The notes beneath the pieces are model-generated. The model had not been told where the DNA came from. It made no database searches and saw nothing but the letters and a program-made list of their open reading frames with translations. Shown here piece after piece: positions 46,161 to 55,150 of a stretch of DNA of 64,000 nt. The stretch lies in NCBI RefSeq assembly GCF_022397915.1, contig NZ_JAKEUO010000002.1, positions 365,313 to 429,312 on the forward strand, read 5' to 3'. This DNA is from Vibrio sp. Isolate34 (GTDB lineage Bacteria > Pseudomonadota > Gammaproteobacteria > Enterobacterales > Vibrionaceae). Position 1 is the stretch's first letter, and the number at the start of each line of letters is the position of its first letter. The position numbers were made by a program, and so were the translations under genes.

Positions 46161-48287
46161 ATGAACCTGACGGACAAGGAACGCAGTTGGCTTAATTGGT
46201 TTGGCGCAACAGGGAAACTGGCAATGCGTAGAGCCTGTTTTCTAAATCGAAGCAGGACGGAAGAGGTCGAGCAAACATTTGAAAGTATCGCCCATACTCG
46301 AGTTCAACTTCTTCATAATTGGGTGAAGAACCAATGGGATTTTTTAGAGGACTCTGCCGTTTATTTAGCAAGTCGAACGGAAGAGCAGGCGGAAAGTACA
46401 TTATCAAGTCTTCTTAAACGTGGCACGGATTTCTCTGAGCTGGCGATCGTCGATTCTAAAGGTGTCGCGCAAGCATCGAGTTATCACGACCATATCGGAG
46501 CAACTCTTGCAGATAAGAAGGCTTTAGTCGAAGGAGCATCGAAGCGTTATCTACACGGGCCGTATATGGACCCACGCACGTTGAACGTAGGAGCTTCGAG
46601 TTCATCGTTTCATGATCAAGTCACGCTGATGTTTTATGTGCCCTTTTCTCGGGACGAAGGGACTCAGCAGTTCTTATGTGGTCGTGTTCCTAATGATGTC
46701 ATTGGTGACATTATTCAGCGAGAAGCGGGGCATATTTATAGTGAGTCGGGTGATAACTATATCTTTATGGTCGACTCTATTCATGACCCTCAAATTCAGC
46801 CAGGTGTTGCGCTCTCTCGCTCCCGCTTTGAAGATAATACCTTTTCACATGGCGAGAACTTAAAACAAGGGATTCATACTGATTGGGGAACGGTTAAGAT
46901 CCAACAGCACACTGAATTTGAGATTCGCTTTACGGACCCTGCCACGAATCAACTTCATCCCGGCGTAAGAGAAACCATCAAAAATGGCAGCAACCTGTTT
47001 ATTGGTTACCCGGGGTATTCCGACTATCGCCACATCCCCGTTATCGGCAAAGGTATTACTTTTCAGCTAGACGGTTCACCAGACACTTTCGGCATGATGT
47101 GTGAGTCCGACTTAGAAGAGGTCTATAGAGACCGAAGCCTCAGTTACACCTTATCTAAACATTTTATTGGCTGCATGTTACTGCCTCTGTCTGTTCCATT
47201 ATTGCTTGCTAACTTTTATACGTTAACCCCTCTTCTGCACGGTGGTGTCATGTTCGCTTGCGCGCTTCTCGCTCTCGGTTTATTCCGTCTAGTGAGTGCT
47301 AAACCACTAGCAAATAAAGTCCATGAAATGACCGGGGTGATGCAAACGTTAGCCGAAGGTGATGGGAACTTAAGTCGGAGACTCGACCCAACCACATTCA
47401 GTCATAATGAACTTGGTAATTTGGGGCGATGGACTAACAGCTTCATCGATAACTTAGATAGCACGGTGAGTGACTTGATTCATGCGAGCCACGAAGTTAG
47501 GGAAGTATCGGAATCGATGTTTCGTCGCAGTGTCGTGATGAAACAAACCAGTGATGATGCATCACTGGCACTCAGCAATATGTTGGACTTAAGTCAGTAT
47601 CAACAGAGTGAAATTACACATGCGACCGTTTCGGCAACGCAAATGGATACAGTAATGAAGCAAGCTGTTCTTAATGCGGAGAAGGAATACAATCAATCGG
47701 TTGAAGGTATGGAAGTTGTGCGGAATATCGTAGAAAGCTCAGCCCACAGCGTGAATGAAGTGAATAATGAAATGACCAAAGTGTCAGACATTATAGACAT
47801 CATTACCGACATTACTGCGCAGACTAACCTTCTAGCATTGAACGCGGCCATAGAGTCTGCAAGAGCAGGTGAACATGGAAGAGGGTTTTCTGTGGTTGCC
47901 TCTGAAGTGAGAACTCTGGCTGACCGTACTTCACAAGCTGCCAACCATATTAGTGACCTAATGAAAGAGCTGCATACCAAGTCTCGCAGCGCAGTGGAGT
48001 CTATGGAGAGAGGTGTTGAGAACGTGAGTAAAGGCAATTTAACTGTTGACTCGAACGCCCGCAGTGAGCAAATTCAAGCAGCAGTGGCCGATCTCTTTAC
48101 GACCATGTCAAACCTAGATGAGAACAGTCAGAAAAATGGACAAACGGCAGACAAAGCCCAACGTTCTATCTCTGACCTACAACTGTCGACGAAACAACTC
48201 GCACGCCGAGTTTCGTTAATGGGTAATGCATTGAGCCGCTTAGACCAACTGATAGGACGCTTTGAAGTGAGCCGAAAGGTGGCGTAG
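46161..48287 (+). CDS. Methyl-accepting chemotaxis protein with no N-terminal membrane segment
   Basis: The C-terminal half is a chemoreceptor signalling domain. The hairpin tip [20 protein letters not shown] is at about residues 555-575, and [20 protein letters not shown] follows. A HAMP-like region lies at about 380-430. The N-terminal 330 residues look like a Cache-type sensor (for example [16 protein letters not shown]). They are preceded by no hydrophobic helix, while two adjacent membrane segments lie at about 334-377. An in-frame TAA directly before the ATG rules out a longer N-terminus. A strong AAGGGG ribosome site supports the start. The ligand is unknown. Confidence 0.9.
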   Translation: MNLTDKERSWLNWFGATGKLAMRRACFLNRSRTEEVEQTFESIAHTRVQLLHNWVKNQWDFLEDSAVYLASRTEEQAESTLSSLLKRGTDFSELAIVDSKGVAQASSYHDHIGATLADKKALVEGASKRYLHGPYMDPRTLNVGASSSSFHDQVTLMFYVPFSRDEGTQQFLCGRVPNDVIGDIIQREAGHIYSESGDNYIFMVDSIHDPQIQPGVALSRSRFEDNTFSHGENLKQGIHTDWGTVKIQQHTEFEIRFTDPATNQLHPGVRETIKNGSNLFIGYPGYSDYRHIPVIGKGITFQLDGSPDTFGMMCESDLEEVYRDRSLSYTLSKHFIGCMLLPLSVPLLLANFYTLTPLLHGGVMFACALLALGLFRLVSAKPLANKVHEMTGVMQTLAEGDGNLSRRLDPTTFSHNELGNLGRWTNSFIDNLDSTVSDLIHASHEVREVSESMFRRSVVMKQTSDDASLALSNMLDLSQYQQSEITHATVSATQMDTVMKQAVLNAEKEYNQSVEGMEVVRNIVESSAHSVNEVNNEMTKVSDIIDIITDITAQTNLLALNAAIESARAGEHGRGFSVVASEVRTLADRTSQAANHISDLMKELHTKSRSAVESMERGVENVSKGNLTVDSNARSEQIQAAVADLFTTMSNLDENSQKNGQTADKAQRSISDLQLSTKQLARRVSLMGNALSRLDQLIGRFEVSRKVA

Positions 48288-48331
48288 TGAAAAGGCTGTG
48301 TAAGCCTGATACGTAAACTTCAGATACAAAA

Positions 48332-48357
48332 AAAGCCGCTGATTTCTCAGCGGCTTT
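48332..48357 (-). terminator. Terminator of the first tRNA-Ser gene
   Basis: A perfect 11-base stem 48332-48342 with 48347-48357 (arm AAAGCCGCTGA), 4-base loop; on the minus strand it is followed by a T-run. Confidence 0.88.
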
Positions 48358-48365
48358 CTTTAATG

Positions 48366-48456
48366 TGGTGGAGGGATAGGGATTTGAACCCTAGAACCGC
48401 TATTAACGGTTGCCGGTTTTCAAGACCGGTGCTTTCGACCACTCAGCCATCCCTCC
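48366..48456 (-). tRNA. tRNA-Ser (anticodon UGA), copy 1
   Basis: The minus strand begins GGAGGGATGGCTGAGTGG and has the long variable arm of a class II tRNA. The anticodon loop CTTGAAA carries TGA, reading UCA. The T-arm GGGTTCAAATCCC is present and the acceptor stem closes with TCCCTCC. The gene encodes CCA. The discriminator base is A, while E. coli tRNA-Ser has G. The length is 91 bases with CCA. Confidence 0.97.
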
Positions 48457-48853
48457 GATGGCGCGTATAGTATAAGGGTGGCTTTCGCTTGTAAATACCC
48501 TTATCAACTGACTGCTTTTTTTATGAACGCTTTTTGATAATTTTGTGCTGAATGGCTATTTGTTGTGCTTTTTATCGAACTTAGAGACGAAGTTCTGCGG
48601 TTAAAAATCATCTTAGTAATATTCGCTATGAGCTTTGGCCTGTGTGATAAACCAATCGCGGGTAAGAGGTGGTTTGGTTCAGATATCGATTTGTTGGTTG
48701 AGCGCGACTTAAGGGCAACAATAAAGTACGACAGATAAGACGGGTGGGTTTGTGGCTTTTTATGACAAGGATGACAGTCGATAACCTAAGTTCAAATAGT
48801 AAAAAGCTTCAGATGCAAAAAAGCCGCTGATTTCTCAGCGGCTTTCTTTAATG
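48457..48853. other. Spacer between the two tRNA-Ser genes
   Basis: Apart from the terminator and flank of the second repeat copy (from 48807), I see no ORF, RNA motif or operator here that I can support. Confidence 0.5.
48820..48845 (-). terminator. Terminator of the second tRNA-Ser gene
   Basis: The same 11-base stem as copy 1, 48820-48830 with 48835-48845. Confidence 0.88.
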
Positions 48854-48944
48854 TGGTGGAGGGATAGGGATTTGAACCCTAGAACCGCTATTAACGGTTG
48901 CCGGTTTTCAAGACCGGTGCTTTCGACCACTCAGCCATCCCTCC
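48854..48944 (-). tRNA. tRNA-Ser (anticodon UGA), copy 2
   Basis: Identical over its full 91 bases to copy 1, including the encoded CCA and the A discriminator. It is upstream of copy 1 in the direction of transcription. Each copy has its own terminator, so each probably has its own promoter. Confidence 0.97.
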
Positions 48945-49040
48945 AGTGGCGTGAATAATATAAGGGGCGGAGGATCTTGTAAACCCTTAATTTTCATAAT
49001 TTTGTTTTGTTGCTTGTTTTCTAATCATTCACGGCAATAA

Positions 49041-49067
49041 AAAAGGGAAGCCATTGGCTTTCCTTTT
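49041..49067 (-). terminator. Intrinsic terminator of yejM
   Basis: AAAAGGGAAGCC (49041-49052) pairs with GGCTTTCCTTTT (49056-49067) with one G-T pair; a T-run follows on the minus strand. Confidence 0.85.
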
Positions 49068-49082
49068 CTCATTGATGATAAT

Positions 49083-50891
49083 TTAGTCATTTTTTGTGTA
49101 GAAACGCTGTAGTTCAGTGAGTCCTTGCATCAACACAGGTAAGCGAGGGCTTACGTTTTTCAGGCGTTTGTAGTTCTGGTCATACAATTTGTAGTTACCA
49201 AATTTATCTAACACCGTTGTTTGCTGATCAGTAACCAGTGCAAGCTCACGAGAATCACCTGCTAGAATCCACTTTCTCTTACGCTCATTAAACAGGCTGC
49301 GACCGCTACTGAAGTCAGTGGGGTTCGATGATACGCCTAACAGCTCTTGCATTAGTGTTACCGACACATCTAGGTGACTAGAGCGGTGAGTGTATTCAGA
49401 AGCTGATTTACCAGGCCAGCTGATGAATAGAGGCACCTGTAACTGGTAACGACTGTAGTTAGAGTTTGCACCCCAGCTGTTGGTTCTGGTTTCGTTAAAC
49501 TCAGTACCGTGGTTAGAAGTAATGATAACCACCGTATTGTCGATAAGATCTAAGCGCTCTAGTTCAGCGTAGATAGTCGCTAGTTGAGCATCGGCCGCTT
49601 GAGCTGATTTTTGATAATCTGCCGCAAAACGTTCTGCTGTGCTCAACGTTGAATCTGACTCAGAGCTTGAATCGTAGCTAGAGAAGTTATCCAGCGTGGT
49701 CAGTTCAATAAAGTTAAACCAAGGGCGTTTAGCTTGTGGTGATTGAATCCAATCAGCCCAAGCTTGTATCGCACTTTGGTCATCATTAGTTGCTTGCTCT
49801 GGCATAACGTCACGGCCTCGGAAGATGATTTCCGAGTAAAGTGCATCGTCAAAGTTGTCACCACTGAAAGCGGCAAACTTATAATTATGATTGTCTAAAA
49901 CATCCAACAGTACTGCGCTTGAACCTTGTGCTTCGATGCTGCTTGCGTAGCTGCTCGGAAGGCCATAGAACAGACCGAAAATACCAAACATATCATTACT
50001 TGAACTGTAATGGTTGGTGAAGTTGATCGACTGTTGCGCGTAAGCGTAGCTGTTTGGCATCGCTGTGGCATTAAGTGCATCAGAGCGAAGGTTGTTCACA
50101 CTCACCATCAGGATATTCAGATCATCACTGCGGCGGTTGTATTGAATTTTTTCTAGCGGGTAGCTAACTAAGTTTACGTTCTCTTTGTTCGCTTCTAAAC
50201 GCTGTAAATACTCTTCACGGTCTAATAGACCATGTTTCTCCATAAAGCTTTTCGCTGTCATTGGGTAAGACAGTGGGAAGTTCGCTTTTTGGCTAGTAAT
50301 CGGGTTATAGAAATACGCATCAGCCCACATGTAGGTCAAGTGACTGCTGATGAAACACAAGAAGAATACGGCGGTAATTGGACGGCCGATGTGTTTATGA
50401 GAAAGTTTACGCTGCTTACGCCAAACCCACTCAGACAGCCCGAGTTGTAGTAGGAAGATAAGCGGCATAACAATGAAGAGGTGCTGCAAGTCAGATGTAA
50501 ATGCAGACTCCTCTCCACTGAACAAAACCTCCCACACGACAGGCGTCAGGTGGAGGTTTATATTTTGATACGTTTGGGTATCAATCAGTAGGACAGTTAA
50601 ACCTATGGTCGCGAAACAAACGGCAACCAAACGTAATAACTTCCTCGACGGAAGAATAAAAGTGAGCGGGAACAGCACTAATAGATAGAGCGCGAACACT
50701 AAAAAGCCGAAATGACCAACCCATGATGCAGCCAAATAGAATTGACCCAGCAAGGTTTCTGGCCAAGCAGATTGAGTAATATAACGAGTACCAATCAACA
50801 TCGCAGCAATGATGTTGAAAAATGCAAACCAGTGACCCCAACCAACCAGTCGAGATACACGATCGCTATATGAGTTTGCGCTGTCTACCAT
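49083..50891 (-). CDS. yejM: YejM/PbgA-like inner-membrane sulfatase-fold protein
   Basis: In E. coli YejM (PbgA, LapC) is an essential sensor of periplasmic lipopolysaccharide that controls LpxC turnover. The 602-residue protein has five N-terminal membrane segments (about residues 20-190) and an alkaline-phosphatase/sulfatase-fold periplasmic domain. That domain includes NILMVSVNNLRSDALNA and VVIITSNHGTEFNETR. As in YejM, the usual catalytic Cys/Ser of sulfatases is not evident in the first motif. The neighbours yejL and yejK confirm the locus. Whether it does the same job in Vibrio is inferred. Confidence 0.93.
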   Translation of the reverse strand: MVDSANSYSDRVSRLVGWGHWFAFFNIIAAMLIGTRYITQSAWPETLLGQFYLAASWVGHFGFLVFALYLLVLFPLTFILPSRKLLRLVAVCFATIGLTVLLIDTQTYQNINLHLTPVVWEVLFSGEESAFTSDLQHLFIVMPLIFLLQLGLSEWVWRKQRKLSHKHIGRPITAVFFLCFISSHLTYMWADAYFYNPITSQKANFPLSYPMTAKSFMEKHGLLDREEYLQRLEANKENVNLVSYPLEKIQYNRRSDDLNILMVSVNNLRSDALNATAMPNSYAYAQQSINFTNHYSSSNDMFGIFGLFYGLPSSYASSIEAQGSSAVLLDVLDNHNYKFAAFSGDNFDDALYSEIIFRGRDVMPEQATNDDQSAIQAWADWIQSPQAKRPWFNFIELTTLDNFSSYDSSSESDSTLSTAERFAADYQKSAQAADAQLATIYAELERLDLIDNTVVIITSNHGTEFNETRTNSWGANSNYSRYQLQVPLFISWPGKSASEYTHRSSHLDVSVTLMQELLGVSSNPTDFSSGRSLFNERKRKWILAGDSRELALVTDQQTTVLDKFGNYKLYDQNYKRLKNVSPRLPVLMQGLTELQRFYTKND

Positions 50892-50919
50892 TTATAATTC
50901 TTTTATCCGTCAATCAAAT

Positions 50920-51147
50920 TTAGTGAGACTTTTTATCTTCAAGAGAAGAAATTAAAGCCTCGGCAAATTTTTCAGCAATTCCTTTGCGTTGTGAAGCAGC
51001 AACATTCTGATTTAAGACATTGGTTGCGATATTTCCAGCGATCATCAGTGAAAGTTCTGGTGAAGCTTTGTGCTTAGATAGTACAGCACCTACTTCAGCT
51101 AGGATTTTTTCAACTTGTTCATCTGTGTATTTAGATATAATCGGCAT
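50920..51147 (-). CDS. yejL: YejL family protein (DUF1414)
   Basis: This 75-residue helical cytoplasmic protein starts [19 protein letters not shown] and has the conserved [12 protein letters not shown] segment. The function is unknown. It precedes yejM by 28 bases on the same strand and is divergent from yejK. E. coli has all three genes together, although in a different orientation for some. Confidence 0.94.
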   Translation of the reverse strand: MPIISKYTDEQVEKILAEVGAVLSKHKASPELSLMIAGNIATNVLNQNVAASQRKGIAEKFAEALISSLEDKKSH

Positions 51148-51231
51148 AAGGACTCTAATAATGATAGTAAAAGCGGCTTATGATAACCTACTATGCACGA
51201 CAACTGAAACCTGAACGGTAATATTTTCACT

Positions 51232-52236
51232 ATGAGCCTTCACCTTTCCAACGTAATTTTACACCAGCTGAGCAAGAACGATCAGGATGAACTGATTGTT
51301 AACTATCGTGCTGAATCTCTAGAAAACGATGCTTCATCTGAAAGCCTAGTTGCTGAACTTCACCGTGTTTTTAATTCAAAAGCAGGCAAAGGGTTTGGTT
51401 CTTTCAAATCTGACAGCGAATTTCAACAGTGGTTGCATCAACTTCGTGCTGGTGAGACAAACTTTTACGATTTTTCTCAAAAGAGTGCGCAACGTCTAAA
51501 AGACGAGCTATCAAAGTACCCATTCGCTGACGAAGGTATCTTGGTAATGGCTGAATATCAGTCACTTGCGACAGATTACCTTTTCATCGGTCTGCTGCCT
51601 TCAAACCAAAGCCTAAAGGTGACAGAAGGGCTAGATATTAGTGCAACTGACTACCTAGATATCTCGAAAATGGATATCGCGGCGCGCCTAGACTTGTCGA
51701 CTTACGAGACAGATAAAGAGTCAAACCGTTACTTAACTTATATTAAAGGACGTGTTGGCCGTAAAGTCGCGGATTTCTTCCTAGATTTTCTTCAAGCTGA
51801 AGTCGGTTTGGATGCTAAGCAGCAAAACCAAGTGTTGATGCAAGCGGTAGAAGATTTTGTTTCTGACTCTAAATTAGAGAAAGAAGAAGCGATCAGCTAC
51901 AAAAAGCAGGTTGCAGACTACTGTAACGAGCAGCTAAAAGCGGGTGATGAAGTACAAGTTCGTGAGCTTTCTGGCGAATTACCAGCAAGCACAGATGGCA
52001 CGAGCTTCTTTGACTATACTAGTGAGCAAGGTTATGAGTTAGAAGATAGCTTCCCAGCCGATCGTGCAACTATGCGTAAACTAACAAAATTTGTTGGTGC
52101 TGGTGGCGGTTTGAATGTTAGTTTTGATAGTCTGCTTCTAGGCGAGCGTATCTTCTACGATCCGGAGACAGACACGCTAACAATTAAAGGCACACCACCG
52201 AACTTACGTGACCAACTGACTCGCAATAAGTTATAG
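51232..52236 (+). CDS. yejK: Nucleoid-associated protein YejK (NdpA)
   Basis: YejK is a nucleoid-associated protein reported to interact with topoisomerase IV and gyrase in E. coli. The 334-residue protein matches the family by length and by segments such as SLHLSNVILHQLSKND, YIKGRVGRKVADFFLDFL and the C-terminal IKGTPPNLRDQL. No strong ribosome site is visible before the ATG. It is divergent from yejL-yejM, with 84 bases between the starts. Confidence 0.94.
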   Translation: MSLHLSNVILHQLSKNDQDELIVNYRAESLENDASSESLVAELHRVFNSKAGKGFGSFKSDSEFQQWLHQLRAGETNFYDFSQKSAQRLKDELSKYPFADEGILVMAEYQSLATDYLFIGLLPSNQSLKVTEGLDISATDYLDISKMDIAARLDLSTYETDKESNRYLTYIKGRVGRKVADFFLDFLQAEVGLDAKQQNQVLMQAVEDFVSDSKLEKEEAISYKKQVADYCNEQLKAGDEVQVRELSGELPASTDGTSFFDYTSEQGYELEDSFPADRATMRKLTKFVGAGGGLNVSFDSLLLGERIFYDPETDTLTIKGTPPNLRDQLTRNKL

Positions 52237-52342
52237 TCCGAAGTTAACGGGTAGAAGCGGCAGCAGGATGTTGTCGCTTGTTTTGTGCTGAGTCTTTTAG
52301 CTAACGATAATGGCTGACAGCAAATACGCACAAGGAATATCG

Positions 52343-53794
52343 ATGGAACAATCAGTAGCAAAGCCCAATCGCTTTAAAAAACCAGCCACTTTCTTGGTTG
52401 TGCTCTTGGCTCTGTGGCTACTGCCTTCATTAGCACTTCTCAATCTAAGCCGTTCCTACACACATTCTCTTGCTCAAATTGAAGAACTCGGTATTCGCGT
52501 TAATGAACTAAGGCAATCGCTTTATTTCTCGGAGCCACTGCGAGTATCTCGAATCAACGACCTCGCACTTGATGCTCAATTGGTTTACTCGATCAGGCTG
52601 CAGATCGAATCTGATTTCCAACACGCCTTCTTTCGTCCTGATGTGAATCAACTGCTTTACGTCGCAGACCAATTCCTAGAAAAGTTTGATGAGTTCATCC
52701 CTATAGAAAGTCAGGTTCAAGACATTGTCGACAACATCAAGCTGTTGCGTGCCGATACTGAACTCTCTCCTAAGTTAAAACCGCTACTGAATGAATTTGG
52801 AGTGGTGGTTTTTGAAGCCATGTATTCTGATAATCAAAGCTCATCCGCCACTTATCGCGCCTTTGATTCAATTCTTGATAAGTCGTATGCATTAGAAACC
52901 GAAGAGCAAGACGCTATTCAACAGTTGCTGGCTGATGCCTCTGCATTATTAAGTGATTACGCTCAGCTTAACTATTTGGTTGATAAGATTAAGAAGAACT
53001 CAGTCAACAAGCAGATCATCAAACTTGAAGCTGAGTTTCACGATCGTCAATTTAACCTATTATTGGTGATGCTTGGTTTAAGCTTAGTGGCGATGATAGC
53101 GCTGGTTTTGTGGGGCGCTAGTGCAAAAAAATTGACTAAAGAAACAGGCGAAGAATTCACTCCTGAGCCTGAAGTCGAATCTAGTAAGCCAAGTGCTTCT
53201 CGCACAGAAGCTGACCTTGAAGAGGCTACCTCTGGAAGCGTTCCACGCGGAAAAGACAGCGTATCTCATGAATCGAATCACAGCGTCGCTTCCTCAGTAG
53301 TGAAACCAGCAGATAATGCCTCTCATGTTGTAGGTAGCCAACATTCCAATTTTCAATCACAGCAGAGTTCTAGTGTGGTTAGTCAGCCCGTTACTCAACA
53401 AAATATTGAAGATGTGCCAGTGGCAGAGAAACACGTCGCCAGTGTGACGGATTCAAAGCCCGCGATTGATATTGAAGATATGCTCGAAACACTCGATGGG
53501 GATGCGGAGTCAGTTGAATTGTTGCTTGGTGTTTTTGTTCAAGATCACGCTGATGATTATGAGAAGTTTAAATCGCTACTGACCAAAGACGAAACCTCCG
53601 CTGCTCGTGTTGTGCATAGCCTGAAAGGCGTGGCGGGTAGCATCAAAGCCTCTCGATTAGCAATCATTGCGGCGAGTATCGAAATGACGATGAAGCAATC
53701 AAGAGCCATCAGTGAGCATGATTTAACTGAGCTAGAGCAGGCAATAAAAGCCTCGGTAGATTCAGCTCATACATATTTAGATAATCAACGTTAA
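52343..53794 (+). CDS. Membrane-bound orphan histidine phosphotransfer (Hpt) protein
   Basis: The 483-residue protein has a membrane helix at about residues 17-37, a periplasmic helical sensor-like region to about 235 and a second membrane helix at about 236-258. A long Ser/Gln/Glu-rich linker follows, then a C-terminal Hpt domain (about 380-480). The phosphoacceptor His425 is in ARVVHSLKGVAGSI. There is no kinase or receiver domain, so it should relay phosphate for a separate kinase. I start at ATG 52343, which has AAGGAAT before it. An upstream in-frame ATG at 52310 lacks a ribosome site. The downstream lipoprotein gene is 77 bases away. Confidence 0.88.
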   Translation: MEQSVAKPNRFKKPATFLVVLLALWLLPSLALLNLSRSYTHSLAQIEELGIRVNELRQSLYFSEPLRVSRINDLALDAQLVYSIRLQIESDFQHAFFRPDVNQLLYVADQFLEKFDEFIPIESQVQDIVDNIKLLRADTELSPKLKPLLNEFGVVVFEAMYSDNQSSSATYRAFDSILDKSYALETEEQDAIQQLLADASALLSDYAQLNYLVDKIKKNSVNKQIIKLEAEFHDRQFNLLLVMLGLSLVAMIALVLWGASAKKLTKETGEEFTPEPEVESSKPSASRTEADLEEATSGSVPRGKDSVSHESNHSVASSVVKPADNASHVVGSQHSNFQSQQSSSVVSQPVTQQNIEDVPVAEKHVASVTDSKPAIDIEDMLETLDGDAESVELLLGVFVQDHADDYEKFKSLLTKDETSAARVVHSLKGVAGSIKASRLAIIAASIEMTMKQSRAISEHDLTELEQAIKASVDSAHTYLDNQR

Positions 53795-53871
53795 CTTTTG
53801 TAGGAGTATTTGACAATACTCTGACGAAGTGCTCATACAATCCGCGCCCTTAGTCTTTGTCAGAGGTTTAT

Positions 53872-55050
53872 ATGTTACGAGTTTCGAGTCGAAGTTGGAT
53901 GGTGTTGGTGCTTAGCATTGTGCTAAGTGGTTGTTCTCTCTTAGAAGTTAAGTTAGATAGTCAGACGACGCCTCTCACTCAACAAGAACTGAATGCTCGC
54001 CTCATGACGCGTGAATACGCCAAGATGTTTTTCACTCGAGTAGAAGACTCAGCGGATGTAATCGCACAATCTTACCCGGCTGATGACACCTTACATCAAT
54101 CTTATGTGTTGCTTTGGAAGATCCACGCAGAGCAAGGCTTACAGCAAGCGGCTTACCAAACTTCTCCTATGTCAGCCTTAATTGACTCATGGGTGTTCAC
54201 TGCACAAATGAATCAGTTTTACGCCCAAGGTGATGGCGCTGACTTGTTCGTGACCGATGATGCGGTAGAAACTGCTCGTTTTCTTGACCAAGAAGCTGAG
54301 AAGCTAGCAAAGGGCGTATTGAGCTCAAGTGATTTCAAGAAGAGCAAAGCATTCGTCGCAGAGTTCGCCGCGAGCAATCCTTTTAAAGATCTTACCTTCA
54401 GAAGCACGCCTGCTTATCGTGAATGGTTAGCTTACCTGGGTAAAGACGAATCTCAAATCGTTCAGAGCTTAGGTACTATGCCAGAAGCCATGAGCGACGC
54501 ATCAGACCGCTTAAGCTTAATGGCTGACCAAACGCCAAAATTGATGACGTGGAAAGCTGAGTTAGTTGCAATGAACAGTTCACTCACGGGTGAAGATTTA
54601 TCGATAACACTGAAAAGCCTTCGTCAAACGTCAGCAAGCATGCAGGATTTCATTGAGAACAACCCAGTGTACATGCAAACATTGGCTTCTATTATGTCGA
54701 CAGAAATGCAGCCCCTGTTAAACGACCTCAGCGATAAAACAGATCAAAAGTTAGCAATGCTGAGTGATGAGCGTGTGGCGTTAGAAAAGATGGTAACGCG
54801 TGAGAGAGAAGCTTTGGTTCAGATGATTGAGAAAGAACGCATCGAGATTGCTGGTATCGTGGCATCTGAAAGAGAACTGTTCACCAAAGATTTAGACCGT
54901 GTCTCTCAAGAGGTGGTCGTGCTTGCGATTGATAAGCTGATGGAGCTAATCAAAGGTGTGATTATCTACTTCATCTTGTTTATCTTAGTGGTGTTCTTTG
55001 CCCCGTTAGGTATCGGTTACTGGTTGGGTAAACGAACCGCCAACAAATAA
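53872..55050 (+). CDS. Lipoprotein with periplasmic coiled coil and C-terminal membrane anchor
   Basis: I do not recognise a named family. The 392-residue protein has a lipoprotein signal with lipobox LSGC and lipid Cys21. Residue +2 is Ser, which favours Lol sorting to the outer membrane. A helical region follows, then a charged coiled coil at about residues 280-350 (for example KMVTREREALVQMIEKERIE). A clear membrane segment at about 362-388 is followed by a short basic tail (WLGKRTANK). ATG 53872 has an AGAGG ribosome site. It lies downstream of the membrane Hpt gene. Lipidation plus a C-terminal membrane helix is an unusual topology. Confidence 0.8.
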   Translation: MLRVSSRSWMVLVLSIVLSGCSLLEVKLDSQTTPLTQQELNARLMTREYAKMFFTRVEDSADVIAQSYPADDTLHQSYVLLWKIHAEQGLQQAAYQTSPMSALIDSWVFTAQMNQFYAQGDGADLFVTDDAVETARFLDQEAEKLAKGVLSSSDFKKSKAFVAEFAASNPFKDLTFRSTPAYREWLAYLGKDESQIVQSLGTMPEAMSDASDRLSLMADQTPKLMTWKAELVAMNSSLTGEDLSITLKSLRQTSASMQDFIENNPVYMQTLASIMSTEMQPLLNDLSDKTDQKLAMLSDERVALEKMVTREREALVQMIEKERIEIAGIVASERELFTKDLDRVSQEVVVLAIDKLMELIKGVIIYFILFILVVFFAPLGIGYWLGKRTANK

Positions 55051-55067
55051 GTAAATCAGCAGATAAG

Positions 55068-55094
55068 AAAAGAGCGCTCTAGGGCGCTCTTTTT
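55068..55094. terminator. Bidirectional terminator between the lipoprotein gene and nhaC
   Basis: AAAAGAGCGC (55068-55077) pairs with GCGCTCTTTT (55084-55093), then one more T. Confidence 0.85.
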
Positions 55095-55150
55095 GCATTT
55101 ATACCATTAACGTTTTGTTTTTACGTTCTAACGCCCTGAACGATGAAGTA

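Larger units (their letters stand above)
48318..48456. repeat. Direct repeat copy 1: tRNA-Ser plus terminator
   Basis: About 139 bases here recur at 48807-48944 with only a few changes outside the tRNA. The unit contains the tRNA gene and its terminator, so it is a tandem duplication with about 350 bases of unrelated sequence between the copies. Confidence 0.85.
48807..48944. repeat. Direct repeat copy 2: tRNA-Ser plus terminator
   Basis: The second copy of the 48318-48456 unit. It differs by a one-base shorter A-run and an A-to-G change upstream of the terminator. The tRNA part is identical. Confidence 0.85.
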
